Shown here in pieces: positions 1 to 8,174 of a stretch of 36,046 nt of DNA. The stretch covers positions 1 through 36,046 of the forward strand of contig CAIMCI010000012.1 of assembly GCA_903839465.1 (NCBI GenBank), given 5' to 3'. The stretch is from an uncultured Pseudomonadota bacterium (lineage in GTDB: Bacteria; Pseudomonadota; Gammaproteobacteria; Steroidobacterales; Steroidobacteraceae). The notes under the pieces are model-generated. The model did no database searches, was not told the DNA's origin, and worked only from the letters and a program-made list of their open reading frames with translations. The position numbers and the translations under genes are program-made. How positions within the stretch are numbered: position 1 is the stretch's first letter; every line of letters begins with the position of its first letter.

Positions 1-211
1 GGAGCCGGTCGCCTTCGGCTTCCACTGGTATCCGATCGACGTGGACGGCCGCAAGGTCGGCGACCTGACGAACTACGCCTTCTCCTATCGCCTGAAGAAG
101 AACATCGGCTTCGCGCTGATCGCCACGACCTGCAGGCCGGGCACCCGCGTCACCGTCCACAAGGACGGCAAGGCCATCGGCGGCGTCCTTCAGGAACTGC
201 CGTTCATCTAG
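1..211 (+). CDS. GcvT-fold protein, C-terminal fragment
   Basis: The frame is open from base 2 and ends at TAG 209-211, giving the last 69 residues of a protein whose start lies outside the window. The fragment has the C-terminal barrel pattern of the glycine-cleavage T-protein (aminomethyltransferase) family: a segment on restoring product shape (DVDGRKVGDLTNYAFSYRL), then KKNIGFALI, then a short strand pair ending in LPFI. Members transfer one-carbon units to tetrahydrofolate, or are relatives such as demethylases acting on methylated aromatics or sulfur compounds. Which of these it is cannot be decided from the tail. It converges on the TauE/SafE gene with 27 bases between stops, so it is probably not part of the aromatic operon. 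Confidence 0.7.
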   Translation, partial: EPVAFGFHWYPIDVDGRKVGDLTNYAFSYRLKKNIGFALIATTCRPGTRVTVHKDGKAIGGVLQELPFI

Positions 212-238
212 ATTTCCCGGACCGTCGCGACGGCGCCG

Positions 239-997
239 TCAGGCGCCGATGCCGGCCATGCCCGTCCAGAGGAGGCGGGCGCCGACCAGGATCATCAGCC
301 AGTAGATGATCCGGTAGAAGCGCTCGACCGGCACCCGCTTGACGAGCCAGACGCCCGCCCAGGTCGAGGCGAAGGCCAGCGGCATCAGCACGAGCGAGGC
401 GTGCACGGAATCCGCCGTGAACTGGTGGAGTGCTATGAACGCCGGCACCTTCATCCAGTTGACCACCGCGAAGAAGATCGCGCTCGTACCGACGAACTCG
501 TTGCGCGGCAAGCCGAGCGGCAGCACGTACATCTGGAACGGCGGGGCGCCGGCGTGCGACAGCTGGCTGACAAACCCGGAGGTGGTCCCCGCCACGGCGG
601 CGAGCACCGGTGATGGCGGACGCCGGTGGATGACACCGCCACGCATCAGCACGAGCTGCCGGCCGCCGAACAGGATCGCGACCAGCCCGACGACGAGGGC
701 CACGGCTGCCTGGGAGACGTAGGCCGTATAGAGATAGCCGAGCACGATGCCGACGGCTGCCGGCGGCAACATCGACACCAGCACGCGACGGTTCCATTCG
801 TGGCGAAATGCCCAGACGCCCACCGCATCCTGCAGGATCAGTATCGGCAGCAGGATCGCCGCCGCCTGCACCGGCGCCACGACGAGCGCCACGATGGGCG
901 TGGCCAGCGTCCCGACACCGGCGAAGCCGCCCTTGGCAAGCCCGACGAGGATCACCGCGGGGATCGCCGCCGCGTAGAACAGCGTCGGGTCGGTCAA
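239..997 (-). CDS. TauE/SafE-family sulfite/anion permease
   Basis: This is a polytopic membrane protein of the TauE/SafE family, whose members export sulfite, sulfoacetate or other organic anions. The N-terminal part (LFYAAAIPAVILVGLAKGGFAG) carries the family's typical GLAKGGFAG-like motif, and several hydrophobic helices follow, with a second repeat half around LAAVAGTTSGFVSQLSHAGAPP. No ATG lies near the expected N-terminus. I chose TTG at 997-995 (252 aa, the usual family length), which begins just after the stop codon of the upstream fumarylacetoacetase; a CTG two codons earlier is possible. The near-abutting position makes it the last gene of the aromatic operon and suggests translational coupling. 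Its substrate could be an aromatic acid or sulfite; the sequence does not say. Confidence 0.82.
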   Translation of the reverse strand: MTDPTLFYAAAIPAVILVGLAKGGFAGVGTLATPIVALVVAPVQAAAILLPILILQDAVGVWAFRHEWNRRVLVSMLPPAAVGIVLGYLYTAYVSQAAVALVVGLVAILFGGRQLVLMRGGVIHRRPPSPVLAAVAGTTSGFVSQLSHAGAPPFQMYVLPLGLPRNEFVGTSAIFFAVVNWMKVPAFIALHQFTADSVHASLVLMPLAFASTWAGVWLVKRVPVERFYRIIYWLMILVGARLLWTGMAGIGA

Positions 998-999
998 TG

Positions 1000-2286
1000 T
1001 CAGCCGACCCCCGCCCGGGCGGGCAGGACGGTGGCGCGGCATTCGCCGAAGCCGATCCGTCGCGCCCCCGGCCGCTCGCAGTAGCCGCGCAGGATCACCG
1101 TATCGCCGTCGGCGAGGAACGTCCGCTGCTCGCCGTTTCCCAGCGGCACGGGCTGCTGCCCGCCGCGACTGAGCTCGAGGAGCGACCCGCCCTGCGAAGG
1201 CTCCGGCCCGGACAGCGTGCCGGTACCGAGCAGGTCGCCGGTACCGAGATTGCAGCCGTTGACGGTGTGATGGGCGACGAGCTGGGCCAGCGTCCAGTAG
1301 GCATCCCGGAAGCTTGACGTACTGAGGCGAACGCCGCGATCGCCCCGCTCGCGCATCGCCGCCGTCTGCAGCCACACCTCGAGTTCAATGCCGATGACGC
1401 CGCTCTCGCGGTTGGCTGGCGAATCCAGGTACGGCAGCGGTGAGGGGTCGCCCAAGGCACGCCCGAACCGCTCGCGGAACGGTGCCAGCGCCTCCAGCGT
1501 CACGATCCACGGCGACACGGTCGTCGCGAAGTTCTTGGCGAGGAAGGGCCCGAGCGGCTGGTATTCCCAGGCCTGGACATCGCGCGCGCTCCAGTCGTTC
1601 AGGAGCGTGAGGCCGGCGACATGGGCCTCGGCGTCGGCCAGCGTCACCGGCACGCCCGGTTCGTTGCCACGGCCGATGACGATGCCGAGCTCGAGTTCGT
1701 AGTCCAGGCGCGCGGAGGGGGCGAGCCGGGGCGCGGCCTCACCGGGCGGCTTGACCTGCCCGTGGGGGCGCCGGAAATCGATGCCGCTCGCGTACACCGA
1801 CGAGGCCCGGCCGTGATAGCCGATCGGCACCCACTGGTAGTTGGGCAGAAGCGGACTGTCGGGGCGAAAGAGACTGCCGACTGCCCGCGCGTGATGGATA
1901 CCGGCGTAGAAATCGGTGAAGTCACGGATCTCGCACGGCACGCCGAGCTCGACATCGGTCTGGGCCACGAGGCAGGCCCGCAACCGCGTTTCATCGCTGC
2001 TTCCTGCGCGCAACGCCTGCGACAGGCGCACCCGCAGGTCGCGACGCTCGGCGACCGGCAGCGACAGGACCTCGGCGATATCGGGACCGCGCCCGAGACC
2101 CGCCGCGTGGAGATCGAGCACCCCGTCGCCGATCGCGACACCGACCCGCCAGGGCTCCGTGCCGCCGCGGCGGCGGAACCTGCCGTAGGGCAGGTTCTGG
2201 ATCGGGAAGTCGCTCGCCGGATCGTTGGCTGACCCGACCCAGGAGCGCAGCGCCGGGTCGTGCGTCGCATCGCCGGCCAGCGTCAC
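1000..2286 (-). CDS. fahA: Fumarylacetoacetase
   Basis: It hydrolyses 4-fumarylacetoacetate to fumarate and acetoacetate, the last step of tyrosine/homogentisate catabolism. The 428-aa product has the full two-domain length of true FAH, not the roughly 220-280 aa of fumarylpyruvate hydrolases. Visible signatures are FTDFY with Asp125 as metal ligand, the catalytic His132 seven residues on, IGYHGRASSV, the metal-binding LDYELELG stretch, NDWSARDVQAWEYQPLGPF and GTGTLSGPEP near the C-terminus. The start is taken as GTG 2286-2284, whose GTGA overlaps the stop of the VOC gene; this gives the expected N-terminus and implies translational coupling. The upstream open extension to 2367 lies inside the VOC gene. 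The acetoacetate produced would be a substrate for the CoA-transferase at 6665-8023. Confidence 0.93.
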   Translation of the reverse strand: MTLAGDATHDPALRSWVGSANDPASDFPIQNLPYGRFRRRGGTEPWRVGVAIGDGVLDLHAAGLGRGPDIAEVLSLPVAERRDLRVRLSQALRAGSSDETRLRACLVAQTDVELGVPCEIRDFTDFYAGIHHARAVGSLFRPDSPLLPNYQWVPIGYHGRASSVYASGIDFRRPHGQVKPPGEAAPRLAPSARLDYELELGIVIGRGNEPGVPVTLADAEAHVAGLTLLNDWSARDVQAWEYQPLGPFLAKNFATTVSPWIVTLEALAPFRERFGRALGDPSPLPYLDSPANRESGVIGIELEVWLQTAAMRERGDRGVRLSTSSFRDAYWTLAQLVAHHTVNGCNLGTGDLLGTGTLSGPEPSQGGSLLELSRGGQQPVPLGNGEQRTFLADGDTVILRGYCERPGARRIGFGECRATVLPARAGVG

Positions 2287-2822
2287 TGCGTGAACTCTCG
2301 CGCGTGCAGGAACGCCGCGTGCTTCGGCGCGCGCTTCGTCTTTGACCAGTCCTCGAGCATCGCCCACTTCACTTCGTCCATGCGCCGCAGCATCTCGGCC
2401 TCGTTGGGATCCGGACAGGCAAGCTCCAGCCGGTGCCCGTTCGGGTCGAAGAAATAGATGGAATGGAACATGCCGTGGTCGGTGATGCCGAGCACGTCCA
2501 CGCCATTGGCCTCGAGGTGCTGCTTGTACTCCAGGAGCTCGGCGCGGTCCCTGACCCGGAAGGCGATGTGCTGCACCCAGGTCGGGGTGTTCGGATCGCG
2601 CCCCATGGCGGGCTGGGTCGGAAGCTCGAAAAAGGCGAGCACGTTGCCCTGACCCGCGTCGAGAAAGACGTGCATGTAGGGATCCGGCTCCTTGGTCGAG
2701 GGCACGAGGTCCTCCGCGATCGCCAGCACGAAGTCCATGCCGAGCATCTTCTGGTACCAGAGCACGGTTTCCTTGGCGTCGCGGCAGCGGTAGGCGACGT
2801 GGTGGATGCGGTCGATCTTCAT
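2283..2822 (-). CDS. VOC-superfamily protein, possible extradiol-type dioxygenase
   Basis: The 179-aa cytoplasmic protein belongs to the vicinal-oxygen-chelate superfamily (glyoxalase I, extradiol dioxygenases, bleomycin resistance). Two beta-alpha-beta-beta-beta units are seen: residues 4-70 beginning IHHVAYRC, and 82-140 beginning WVQHIAFRV and ending DPNGHRLELACP. Candidate metal ligands are His8, Glu66, His85 and Glu133; His8/His85/Glu133 would match the 2-His-1-Glu iron site of type I extradiol enzymes. It lies between the DUF2783/hydroxylase pair and fumarylacetoacetase and overlaps the latter by 4 bases. That is where a ring-cleaving or isomerising enzyme would be expected, but this is inference. 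ATG 2822 has a purine-rich leader (GGGGAGTTCGCC). Confidence 0.8.
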   Translation of the reverse strand: MKIDRIHHVAYRCRDAKETVLWYQKMLGMDFVLAIAEDLVPSTKEPDPYMHVFLDAGQGNVLAFFELPTQPAMGRDPNTPTWVQHIAFRVRDRAELLEYKQHLEANGVDVLGITDHGMFHSIYFFDPNGHRLELACPDPNEAEMLRRMDEVKWAMLEDWSKTKRAPKHAAFLHAREFTQ

Positions 2823-2863
2823 GGCGAACTCCCCTTGCGGGTGCGTTGTGGCAATCCGGATGC

Positions 2864-3073
2864 CTAGGTCCCGGGACGCAGCTGGCGGCGCGCGGCCGCG
2901 ATCGCTGCGAATATCACGGCCTCGTCACCGATGTGGTTGGCGAGGAGGAGCACCAGCGCCGCGCTGGCGCGATGGCTTTCCTCGTCGCTCAGGCCCTCGT
3001 GCAGTCCGACGAGGCGCGCGTAGACCTCGTCGGGGCGCAGGATGTTCGGCTCGGTCTTCAGTGCGTCGGTCAT
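2864..3073 (-). CDS. DUF2783 small protein, putative hydroxylase coupling subunit
   Basis: The 69-aa protein begins MTDALKTEPN and matches what I know of DUF2783, a family of about 65 residues regularly found beside MhpA-like FAD hydroxylases. It is acidic at the start and alpha-helical, with the conserved-looking LHEGLSDEES and LLLANHIGDE segments. Its ATG (3073-3071) overlaps the stop of the upstream FAD hydroxylase (TGA 3072-3070) in an ATGA junction, so the two are probably made in fixed ratio. By analogy with MhaB, the small coupling protein needed by the 3-hydroxyphenylacetate 6-hydroxylase flavoprotein MhaA of Pseudomonas putida, it may prevent uncoupled NAD(P)H oxidation. That assignment is inference. 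Family membership rests on size, context and sequence feel. Confidence 0.72.
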   Translation of the reverse strand: MTDALKTEPNILRPDEVYARLVGLHEGLSDEESHRASAALVLLLANHIGDEAVIFAAIAAARRQLRPGT

Positions 3074-4656
3074 ACGAGCCCCCGGGCGCGCGACAGCGCC
3101 GCTTCGATCGCGCCGCGCGTCGGCCTGCGCCAGCGGGCCGCCACGTACTGGTCCGGGCGGAGCAGGCAGGCAGCACCCGGCGTGAGGTCGAAACGCTCGA
3201 TCGCGAGTGCCGCACCGGTGCCCTCGTCGGCCAGATCGACCAGGTCGACGCCCGGCGGCCATTCGCCGCGATAACCGTTGGTCAGCAGCACGAACCGCCC
3301 ACCGAGCCGGTCGAGCAGCCAGCCGCTACCCAGTGGCGCATCGAGCGCCGGGGATCCTGGCGCCACTCCCGCCCAGGTCTCGCCGGGCACGTCCGCCGTC
3401 ACGAGCGGGCTCTGCGGATAGCTCACCGGCGTCGACAGGCGGCCCGAGTTCACGAAAGGCCGGGCGAAGGGATGGTGGCGCGCCAGGGACAGTACCGCGT
3501 CGCGCAGGGCGCGACTGGCGGGCGTCTTCGGCGTCAGGAAATCGGTCGACCGGGACGAGTTGAGGATGTTCTCGTCGGCGGTGGTGATCGCCTCGTCGTT
3601 GTAGGTCTCGAGCAGGGTCGCCGGCGCCTCGCCACGCAGGATGAGATCGAGCTTCCAGACGAGGTTGTCGGCATCCGCGACGCCGCCGTTGCAGCCGCGC
3701 GCGCCGAACGGCGAGACGAGGTGTGCGGAGTCGCCGGCGAAGATCACGCGGTCATGAACGAAGCGCTTCATGCGCCGGCACTGGAACGTGTACACGCTGT
3801 ACCACTCGGGCGCGTAGCGGATATCCGGTCCGAGCATGCCGCGCACGAGCGGATCCACGAACGCCGGATCCGTGCAGGCCTGACGGTCGACGTTCCAGCC
3901 AAGCTGGAAGTCGAGGCGCCAGACGTTGTCCGGCTGCTTGTGCAGCAGTGCCGACTGACCGCGATTGAAGGGCGGATCGAACCAGAACCAGCGCTCCAGC
4001 GGCCGGCTCTCCTCGATCTTGATATCGGCGATGAGGAAGTTCTCCTCGAAGACCCTGCCGTCGAAATCGAGCCGCATCAGATCGCGGATCCTGGACTTGT
4101 TGCCATCGCAGGCAATCACGTACTCGGCGGCGAGCGTATACGCCGACCCGCCACTCGCGACGTCGAGCTCGACCTGCCCCGACTGCTGGCGAAGGCCCGT
4201 CACGTCGTGTCCGAAGCGTATGTCCGCGCCCGGGCACTCCTTCAGTGCTGCCAGCAGAAGGTCCTCGGCGTAGTACTGCTGCAGGTTGATGAAGCCCGGA
4301 TGCTGCTGGTTCTTCACCGGCAGCATGTCGAACTGGTAGACGGGCTCCGTCGCATCGCCCCAGAAGACCTTGCCGACGTTCCAGATCACGCCCTTGTCGA
4401 TCATCGGCCGCGCGACGCCGAGGCGCCCCCAGATATCGAGAGTGCGCTTGGAAAAGCAGATCGCCTTGGAACCTGCGGCGATGAAGTCGAACTTGCCGAG
4501 GACGACGACCGGGTGGCCGTACCGGGCAAGGTCAAGGGCTACGGTCAGCCCCACCGGGCCCGCGCCGACGACGACCACCGGATGACGCCGGGTCGTCGTT
4601 GGGACAGGACCCGCGTCCAGCTTCTTCCAGACCGGAATCGACGGCGCATTCGCCAT
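3070..4656 (-). CDS. FAD-dependent aromatic ring hydroxylase (MhpA/MhaA-like)
   Basis: This is a class A flavoprotein monooxygenase of 528 aa, which would add a hydroxyl to a phenolic ring using NAD(P)H and O2. It shows the ADP-binding GAGPVG at 31-36, a DG motif (ACDGNKSRIRDL, Asp184-Gly185) and the FAD-ribityl GDSAHLVSPFGARGCNGG beginning at residue 308, followed by DADNLVWKL. The last pattern is characteristic of 3-(3-hydroxyphenyl)propionate hydroxylase-type enzymes. A C-terminal thioredoxin-like domain follows, as in this group. It lies 12 bases downstream of the MBL gene and overlaps the DUF2783 gene. With fumarylacetoacetase in the operon, a product entering the homogentisate route (for example from 3-hydroxyphenylacetate) fits better than 3-hydroxyphenylpropionate. 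The substrate is unproven. Confidence 0.88.
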   Translation of the reverse strand: MANAPSIPVWKKLDAGPVPTTTRRHPVVVVGAGPVGLTVALDLARYGHPVVVLGKFDFIAAGSKAICFSKRTLDIWGRLGVARPMIDKGVIWNVGKVFWGDATEPVYQFDMLPVKNQQHPGFINLQQYYAEDLLLAALKECPGADIRFGHDVTGLRQQSGQVELDVASGGSAYTLAAEYVIACDGNKSRIRDLMRLDFDGRVFEENFLIADIKIEESRPLERWFWFDPPFNRGQSALLHKQPDNVWRLDFQLGWNVDRQACTDPAFVDPLVRGMLGPDIRYAPEWYSVYTFQCRRMKRFVHDRVIFAGDSAHLVSPFGARGCNGGVADADNLVWKLDLILRGEAPATLLETYNDEAITTADENILNSSRSTDFLTPKTPASRALRDAVLSLARHHPFARPFVNSGRLSTPVSYPQSPLVTADVPGETWAGVAPGSPALDAPLGSGWLLDRLGGRFVLLTNGYRGEWPPGVDLVDLADEGTGAALAIERFDLTPGAACLLRPDQYVAARWRRPTRGAIEAALSRARGLV

Positions 4657-4668
4657 GGCAGGCCTCCG

Positions 4669-5628
4669 TCAGCCCTGCAGTTCCGCCCACACGGCCCGAT
4701 CGCGATCCATGGTCCAGATACGGGGCCAGTCGATGCCGTCGAACTCGTCCCAGAGCCGCTGCACGTTGAAGGGCAGGCAGTGCTCGAAGATCGGCCAGTG
4801 TCCGTAGCGCGGCGCGAGGGCGGCGTGCGTCGCCTCGAAGGCCTGCTTCAGCGACCCCCGGGCGCCGTGCACGGCACCGACCTCGGCGATCATGACCTTG
4901 AGGAAGTCACGGGTCTGCTCGATCGCCGCATCGGTCGCGGCGACGCCCCTGGCAACGGCGCCGCGGCCGCCGATGAGGTTCTCGGCGCGAAACTCTCTGA
5001 CCCGATCGAGCGTGCCGGACGCCCAGTCCTTGTGGAAGGCATCGCCCGTATAGAGCGCGGCCTGCGCCTCGACCAGATCGCCCGCGAACAGCGTCTTCGA
5101 GCGGTCGTGCCAGACGACGATGTCGCCCGCGGTGTGGCCGCGACCGCAGAACCGCAGCTCCAGTCGGCCCCGGTCGCCACCGAGTTCGATGGTCATCCGG
5201 TCGCTGAAGGTCAGTGTCGGGTGGGTGAGGCCCGGGATCGAGGCCGGCTCCTTGAAGAGGCGCGGCATGCGCCCGAATTCGCTGTCCCAGTCCTGCAGGC
5301 CACGCTCGTCGATGAGCCGGCGGGTGACGTCGCTGCTGATGATGGCCTGCGCACCGTAGGCGCTCGCGCCCAGCACGCGCACGGCGTGGTAGTGCGTCAG
5401 GACGAGGAACTTGACCGGCTTGTCGGTGTGCCTGCGCAGCTCGGCCAGCCACTCGCGGGCGGTGACCGGCGTGGCGCGCGCCTCGATGCAGACCAGGAAG
5501 TCTTCGCCCTCGATCGCACCGACGTTCGGATCCCCCTCCGCGGTCAGCGCGTAGACGCCGTCCGCGACGACTTCCAGGGTCTCTGTCTTGGGCGCCGTGT
5601 CGGCACTGGATGCGAAGGGCTTGGCCAT
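4669..5628 (-). CDS. Metallo-beta-lactamase-fold protein with degenerate metal motif
   Basis: This is a 319-aa cytoplasmic MBL-fold hydrolase relative and the first gene of the aromatic operon. The fold is shown by LVLTHYHAVRVLGASAY (78-94), GRGHTAGDIVVW (His165) and LFAGDLVEAQ (Asp184). The canonical HxHxDH motif reads His79-Tyr-His81-Ala-Val83-Arg84, so the metal-2 ligands Asp and His are replaced by Val and Arg. As I recall, relatives beside MhpA-like hydroxylases share this pattern, so it is likely a family trait and not damage. Metal-1 ligands look preserved, so a mononuclear or altered activity is possible, perhaps on a lactone or thioester of the pathway. Translation starts at ATG 5628; AT-rich promoter DNA shared with the divergent lysR lies upstream. 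Confidence 0.82.
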   Translation of the reverse strand: MAKPFASSADTAPKTETLEVVADGVYALTAEGDPNVGAIEGEDFLVCIEARATPVTAREWLAELRRHTDKPVKFLVLTHYHAVRVLGASAYGAQAIISSDVTRRLIDERGLQDWDSEFGRMPRLFKEPASIPGLTHPTLTFSDRMTIELGGDRGRLELRFCGRGHTAGDIVVWHDRSKTLFAGDLVEAQAALYTGDAFHKDWASGTLDRVREFRAENLIGGRGAVARGVAATDAAIEQTRDFLKVMIAEVGAVHGARGSLKQAFEATHAALAPRYGHWPIFEHCLPFNVQRLWDEFDGIDWPRIWTMDRDRAVWAELQG

Positions 5629-5768
5629 CGGTATCTCCGGAAGGACTGCAGGCGAATGCGCGCGCGGACCCGCCCACTCGGGTCGGTCGCAGAACGGAGC
5701 TTAGGCCGCTTCCCCATCGATAAAAAGTCGATATTATTGGGAATCACCATCTAATTTATAGATCATCT
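5629..5768. promoter_or_regulatory. Divergent promoter region between aromatic operon and lysR
   Basis: This 140-base gap separates the divergently transcribed MBL-led operon and lysR. Its right half (about 5711-5768) is strikingly AT-rich compared with the surrounding GC-rich DNA. It contains ATAA (5720-5723) facing TTAT (5733-5736) as a short interrupted dyad, and a direct repeat of TCGAT flanking an A-tract (5717-5721 and 5728-5732). LysR-type regulators usually bind such sites in the shared gap to control both directions. No -35/-10 pair can be fixed with confidence. Confidence 0.5.
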
Positions 5769-6668
5769 ATGCGACCCGATCTCGACGCGCTGCAGGCCCT
5801 GATTGCCGTGGTGCAGCATGGCAGTTTCGCCCGCGCGGCTGCCGAGCTGCACAAGGCGCAGTCCGCCGTCAGCTACCAGGTCCGCAAGCTCGAGGACCAG
5901 CTCGGGGTGGCATTGCTCGACCGCGACGGCTACCGGGTCCGCCTGACACCCGCCGGCGAAGCGGTGGTCGGGGAAGGCCGTCGACTGCTGGCGCATGCCG
6001 AGCAGCTCGCCGGCGTCGCCGACCAGTTCGCACGGGGCTGGGAGCCGCGACTGACGCTCATCGTCGACGGCATTCTGCCGCTCGAGCCGATCCTCCACGC
6101 GCTGAAGGCCCTCGCCGAGCAGCGGGTTCCCACCCGCGTCCAGGTGCGCGTCGAGTTCCTGGGTGGCGTGCAGGTGCACTTCGAGAAGGACCGGGCAGAC
6201 CTGATGCTGGTCAAGGACTACCAGCCACGGGCGGGGCTCGAGGCCGAGGCGCTCGCGCCGATGGACGTCATCCTGTGCGCGGCGAGTGGCCATGCGCTCG
6301 CGCGCGCGGATCGCGTCGCCCTGAACGACCTGCACGAGCACGTGGAGCTGTCGGTCCCGGATTCCGGCAGCCGCGCCGCCTCGAACCTGATGTTCGGCGG
6401 CGAGCGCGTCTTCCACCTGTCCGGCTTCGAGGCCAAGAAGCAGGCGCTGCTCATGGGCGTCGGCTTCGGCTGGATGCCCCGCTACCTCGTCGCCGCCGAA
6501 CTCGCGTCCGGCAGCCTGAGCGAAGTCCGCTACGCGGGCGGTTCCCGTTACCGGTTCTCGCCGCTGCTGGTCCAGCGGCTGGACACGCCCCTCGGCCGCA
6601 CCGGCCGCGCGCTCGTCGGGATGCTGAAGGCGACAGCGCCATTCGCCCCGGCCCTGGCTCCTGGCTAG
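5769..6668 (+). CDS. LysR-family transcriptional regulator
   Basis: This is a 299-aa LysR-type regulator. The N-terminal winged helix-turn-helix (residues 3-62) reads [20 protein letters not shown], then [20 protein letters not shown] and [20 protein letters not shown] linker helix and a co-inducer-binding domain follow from about residue 85. It is divergent from the aromatic operon and separated from it only by the 140-base control region, so it is the obvious candidate regulator; a ring compound or pathway intermediate would be the inducer (inference). The start is ATG 5769. Its stop TAG (6666-6668) overlaps the stop of the convergent CoA-transferase within a CTAG tetranucleotide. Confidence 0.93.
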   Translation: MRPDLDALQALIAVVQHGSFARAAAELHKAQSAVSYQVRKLEDQLGVALLDRDGYRVRLTPAGEAVVGEGRRLLAHAEQLAGVADQFARGWEPRLTLIVDGILPLEPILHALKALAEQRVPTRVQVRVEFLGGVQVHFEKDRADLMLVKDYQPRAGLEAEALAPMDVILCAASGHALARADRVALNDLHEHVELSVPDSGSRAASNLMFGGERVFHLSGFEAKKQALLMGVGFGWMPRYLVAAELASGSLSEVRYAGGSRYRFSPLLVQRLDTPLGRTGRALVGMLKATAPFAPALAPG

Positions 6669-8023
6669 CCGGCGAGTTCCACGTCGAAGTCGCAGCCGGT
6701 GCGGGCCCGCACGGTGTCGAGCGTCACGCCCTCCTGCAGTTCGCGCAGCACCAGGCCACCGGGCGGCCTGACCGTGAAGACCGCGAGGTCGGTGATGATC
6801 ATCTCCACGCAACGCCGCCCCGTCAGCGGCAGGCTGCAGGTCTTCAGCACCTTCGGACTGCCGTCCTTGGAATTGTGTTCCATCAGTACGATCACCCGCC
6901 TCACCCCCGAGACGAGATCCATCGCGCCGCCCGGGCCCTTGACCATCTTGCCGGGGACCATGAAGTTCGCGAGATCCCCCGCCTCGGAGACCTCGAGGCC
7001 GCCGAGGATGGCGAGGTCGATATGTCCGCCGCGGATCATCGCGAAGGAGTCGGAACTGGAAAAAAAGCTGGCGCCCGCCGCCGCGGTGATCGTCTGCTTA
7101 CCGGCATTGATGAGGTCGGGGTCGACGGCCGATTCGTCCGGAAACGGCCCGATGCCGAGCAGCCCGTTCTCGGACTGCAGCACGACCTTCATGCCCGCCG
7201 GGATGTGATTGGCAACCAGCGTGGGAATCCCGATGCCGAGGTTGACGTAATAGCCATCGCGCAGTTCCTGCGCAGCACGACGCGCCAGCATGTCCCGCAT
7301 CGGCGACTCTTTCTTGCCGCCACCCGCGGCCTGGGCCGTGGTGCGGAACTCGATCCGCTTCTCGTAGTGCGGGCCGCGGATGATGCGGTCGACGTAGATA
7401 CCGGGCGTGTGGATCTGGTCGGGATCGAGCTGGCCGACCTCGACCAGCTCCTCGACCTCGGCGACGCAGACCTTGCCGCAGGTGGCGATCATCGGATTGA
7501 AATTGCGCGAGGTCTTGCGATAGACGAGGTTGCCCGCGGTATCGCCCTTCCACGCCTTGACGATCGCCACGTCGGCCTTGAGCGCCGTCTCCAGCACGTA
7601 CTCGCGTCCGTCGAACGTCTTGGTTTCCTTGCCGGCGCCGATCTGCGTCCCGGCGGCCGTCGGCGTGTAGAAGCCCGGAATGCCCGCACCACCGGCACGC
7701 AGCCGCTCGGCGAGGGTGCCCTGCGGTGCGAGTTCGAGTTCGAGCTCACCGCTCAGTACCTGGCGCTCGAATTCCTTGTTCTCGCCGACGTAGGAGGCGA
7801 CGACCTTGCGGACCTGGTGGTTGTTGAGCAGTACGCCCATGCCGAAGCCGTCGACGCCCGCGTTGTTGCCGAGGATCGTCAGGCCCTTGACCCCGGATTG
7901 GCTCAGCGCCGCGATCAGGTTCTCCGGGATCCCGCACAGGCCGAAGCCGCCGGCCGCCACGGTGATTCCGTCACGCAACAGCCCGTGCAACGCCGCGTCG
8001 GCGTTTGCGAATACCTTGTTCAT
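6665..8023 (-). CDS. Fused 3-oxoacid CoA-transferase (A and B subunits in one chain)
   Basis: It transfers CoA between succinyl-CoA and acetoacetate (or 3-oxoadipate). The first half (1-225) is the alpha-type subunit ([28 protein letters not shown]). A Gly/Lys-rich linker near 226-242 leads into the beta-type half. There, [13 protein letters not shown] contains the catalytic Glu285, followed by [18 protein letters not shown] and [17 protein letters not shown]. Most bacteria encode the two halves as separate genes, while mitochondrial SCOT is fused as here. At 452 aa both domains are complete. The start is ATG 8023, preceded by a strong AGGAGG-type ribosome site. Next to fumarylacetoacetase, acetoacetate is the likely acceptor. 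It is transcribed apart from the operon and converges on lysR. Confidence 0.93.
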   Translation of the reverse strand: MNKVFANADAALHGLLRDGITVAAGGFGLCGIPENLIAALSQSGVKGLTILGNNAGVDGFGMGVLLNNHQVRKVVASYVGENKEFERQVLSGELELELAPQGTLAERLRAGGAGIPGFYTPTAAGTQIGAGKETKTFDGREYVLETALKADVAIVKAWKGDTAGNLVYRKTSRNFNPMIATCGKVCVAEVEELVEVGQLDPDQIHTPGIYVDRIIRGPHYEKRIEFRTTAQAAGGGKKESPMRDMLARRAAQELRDGYYVNLGIGIPTLVANHIPAGMKVVLQSENGLLGIGPFPDESAVDPDLINAGKQTITAAAGASFFSSSDSFAMIRGGHIDLAILGGLEVSEAGDLANFMVPGKMVKGPGGAMDLVSGVRRVIVLMEHNSKDGSPKVLKTCSLPLTGRRCVEMIITDLAVFTVRPPGGLVLRELQEGVTLDTVRARTGCDFDVELAG

Positions 8024-8174
8024 CGTTTCCTCCTGCGGGATCCAGCCGGCGGCGTAGTGTCGCATTCGGAACTGCCGGTCGTCACCGTCCGGACCAATCG
8101 CCAGAACGCCGCCGGCGGGTCTATGCTGCGGTCTGCCCGACCGCCTGCTGGCAACCGATTTCAGGAGTCATACG

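Noticed and set aside
5350-5400. Possibility that the HYHAVR motif of the MBL protein is a sequencing error.
   Set aside because: The frame continues intact through the rest of the fold, and I recall the same pattern in relatives of this operon type; kept as a biological variant.
2806-5754. A very long plus-strand open frame of 982 codons.
   Set aside because: It lies antisense to the clearly recognised VOC, DUF2783, hydroxylase and MBL genes and has low-complexity Arg/Ala/Gly-rich content typical of GC-rich shadow frames.
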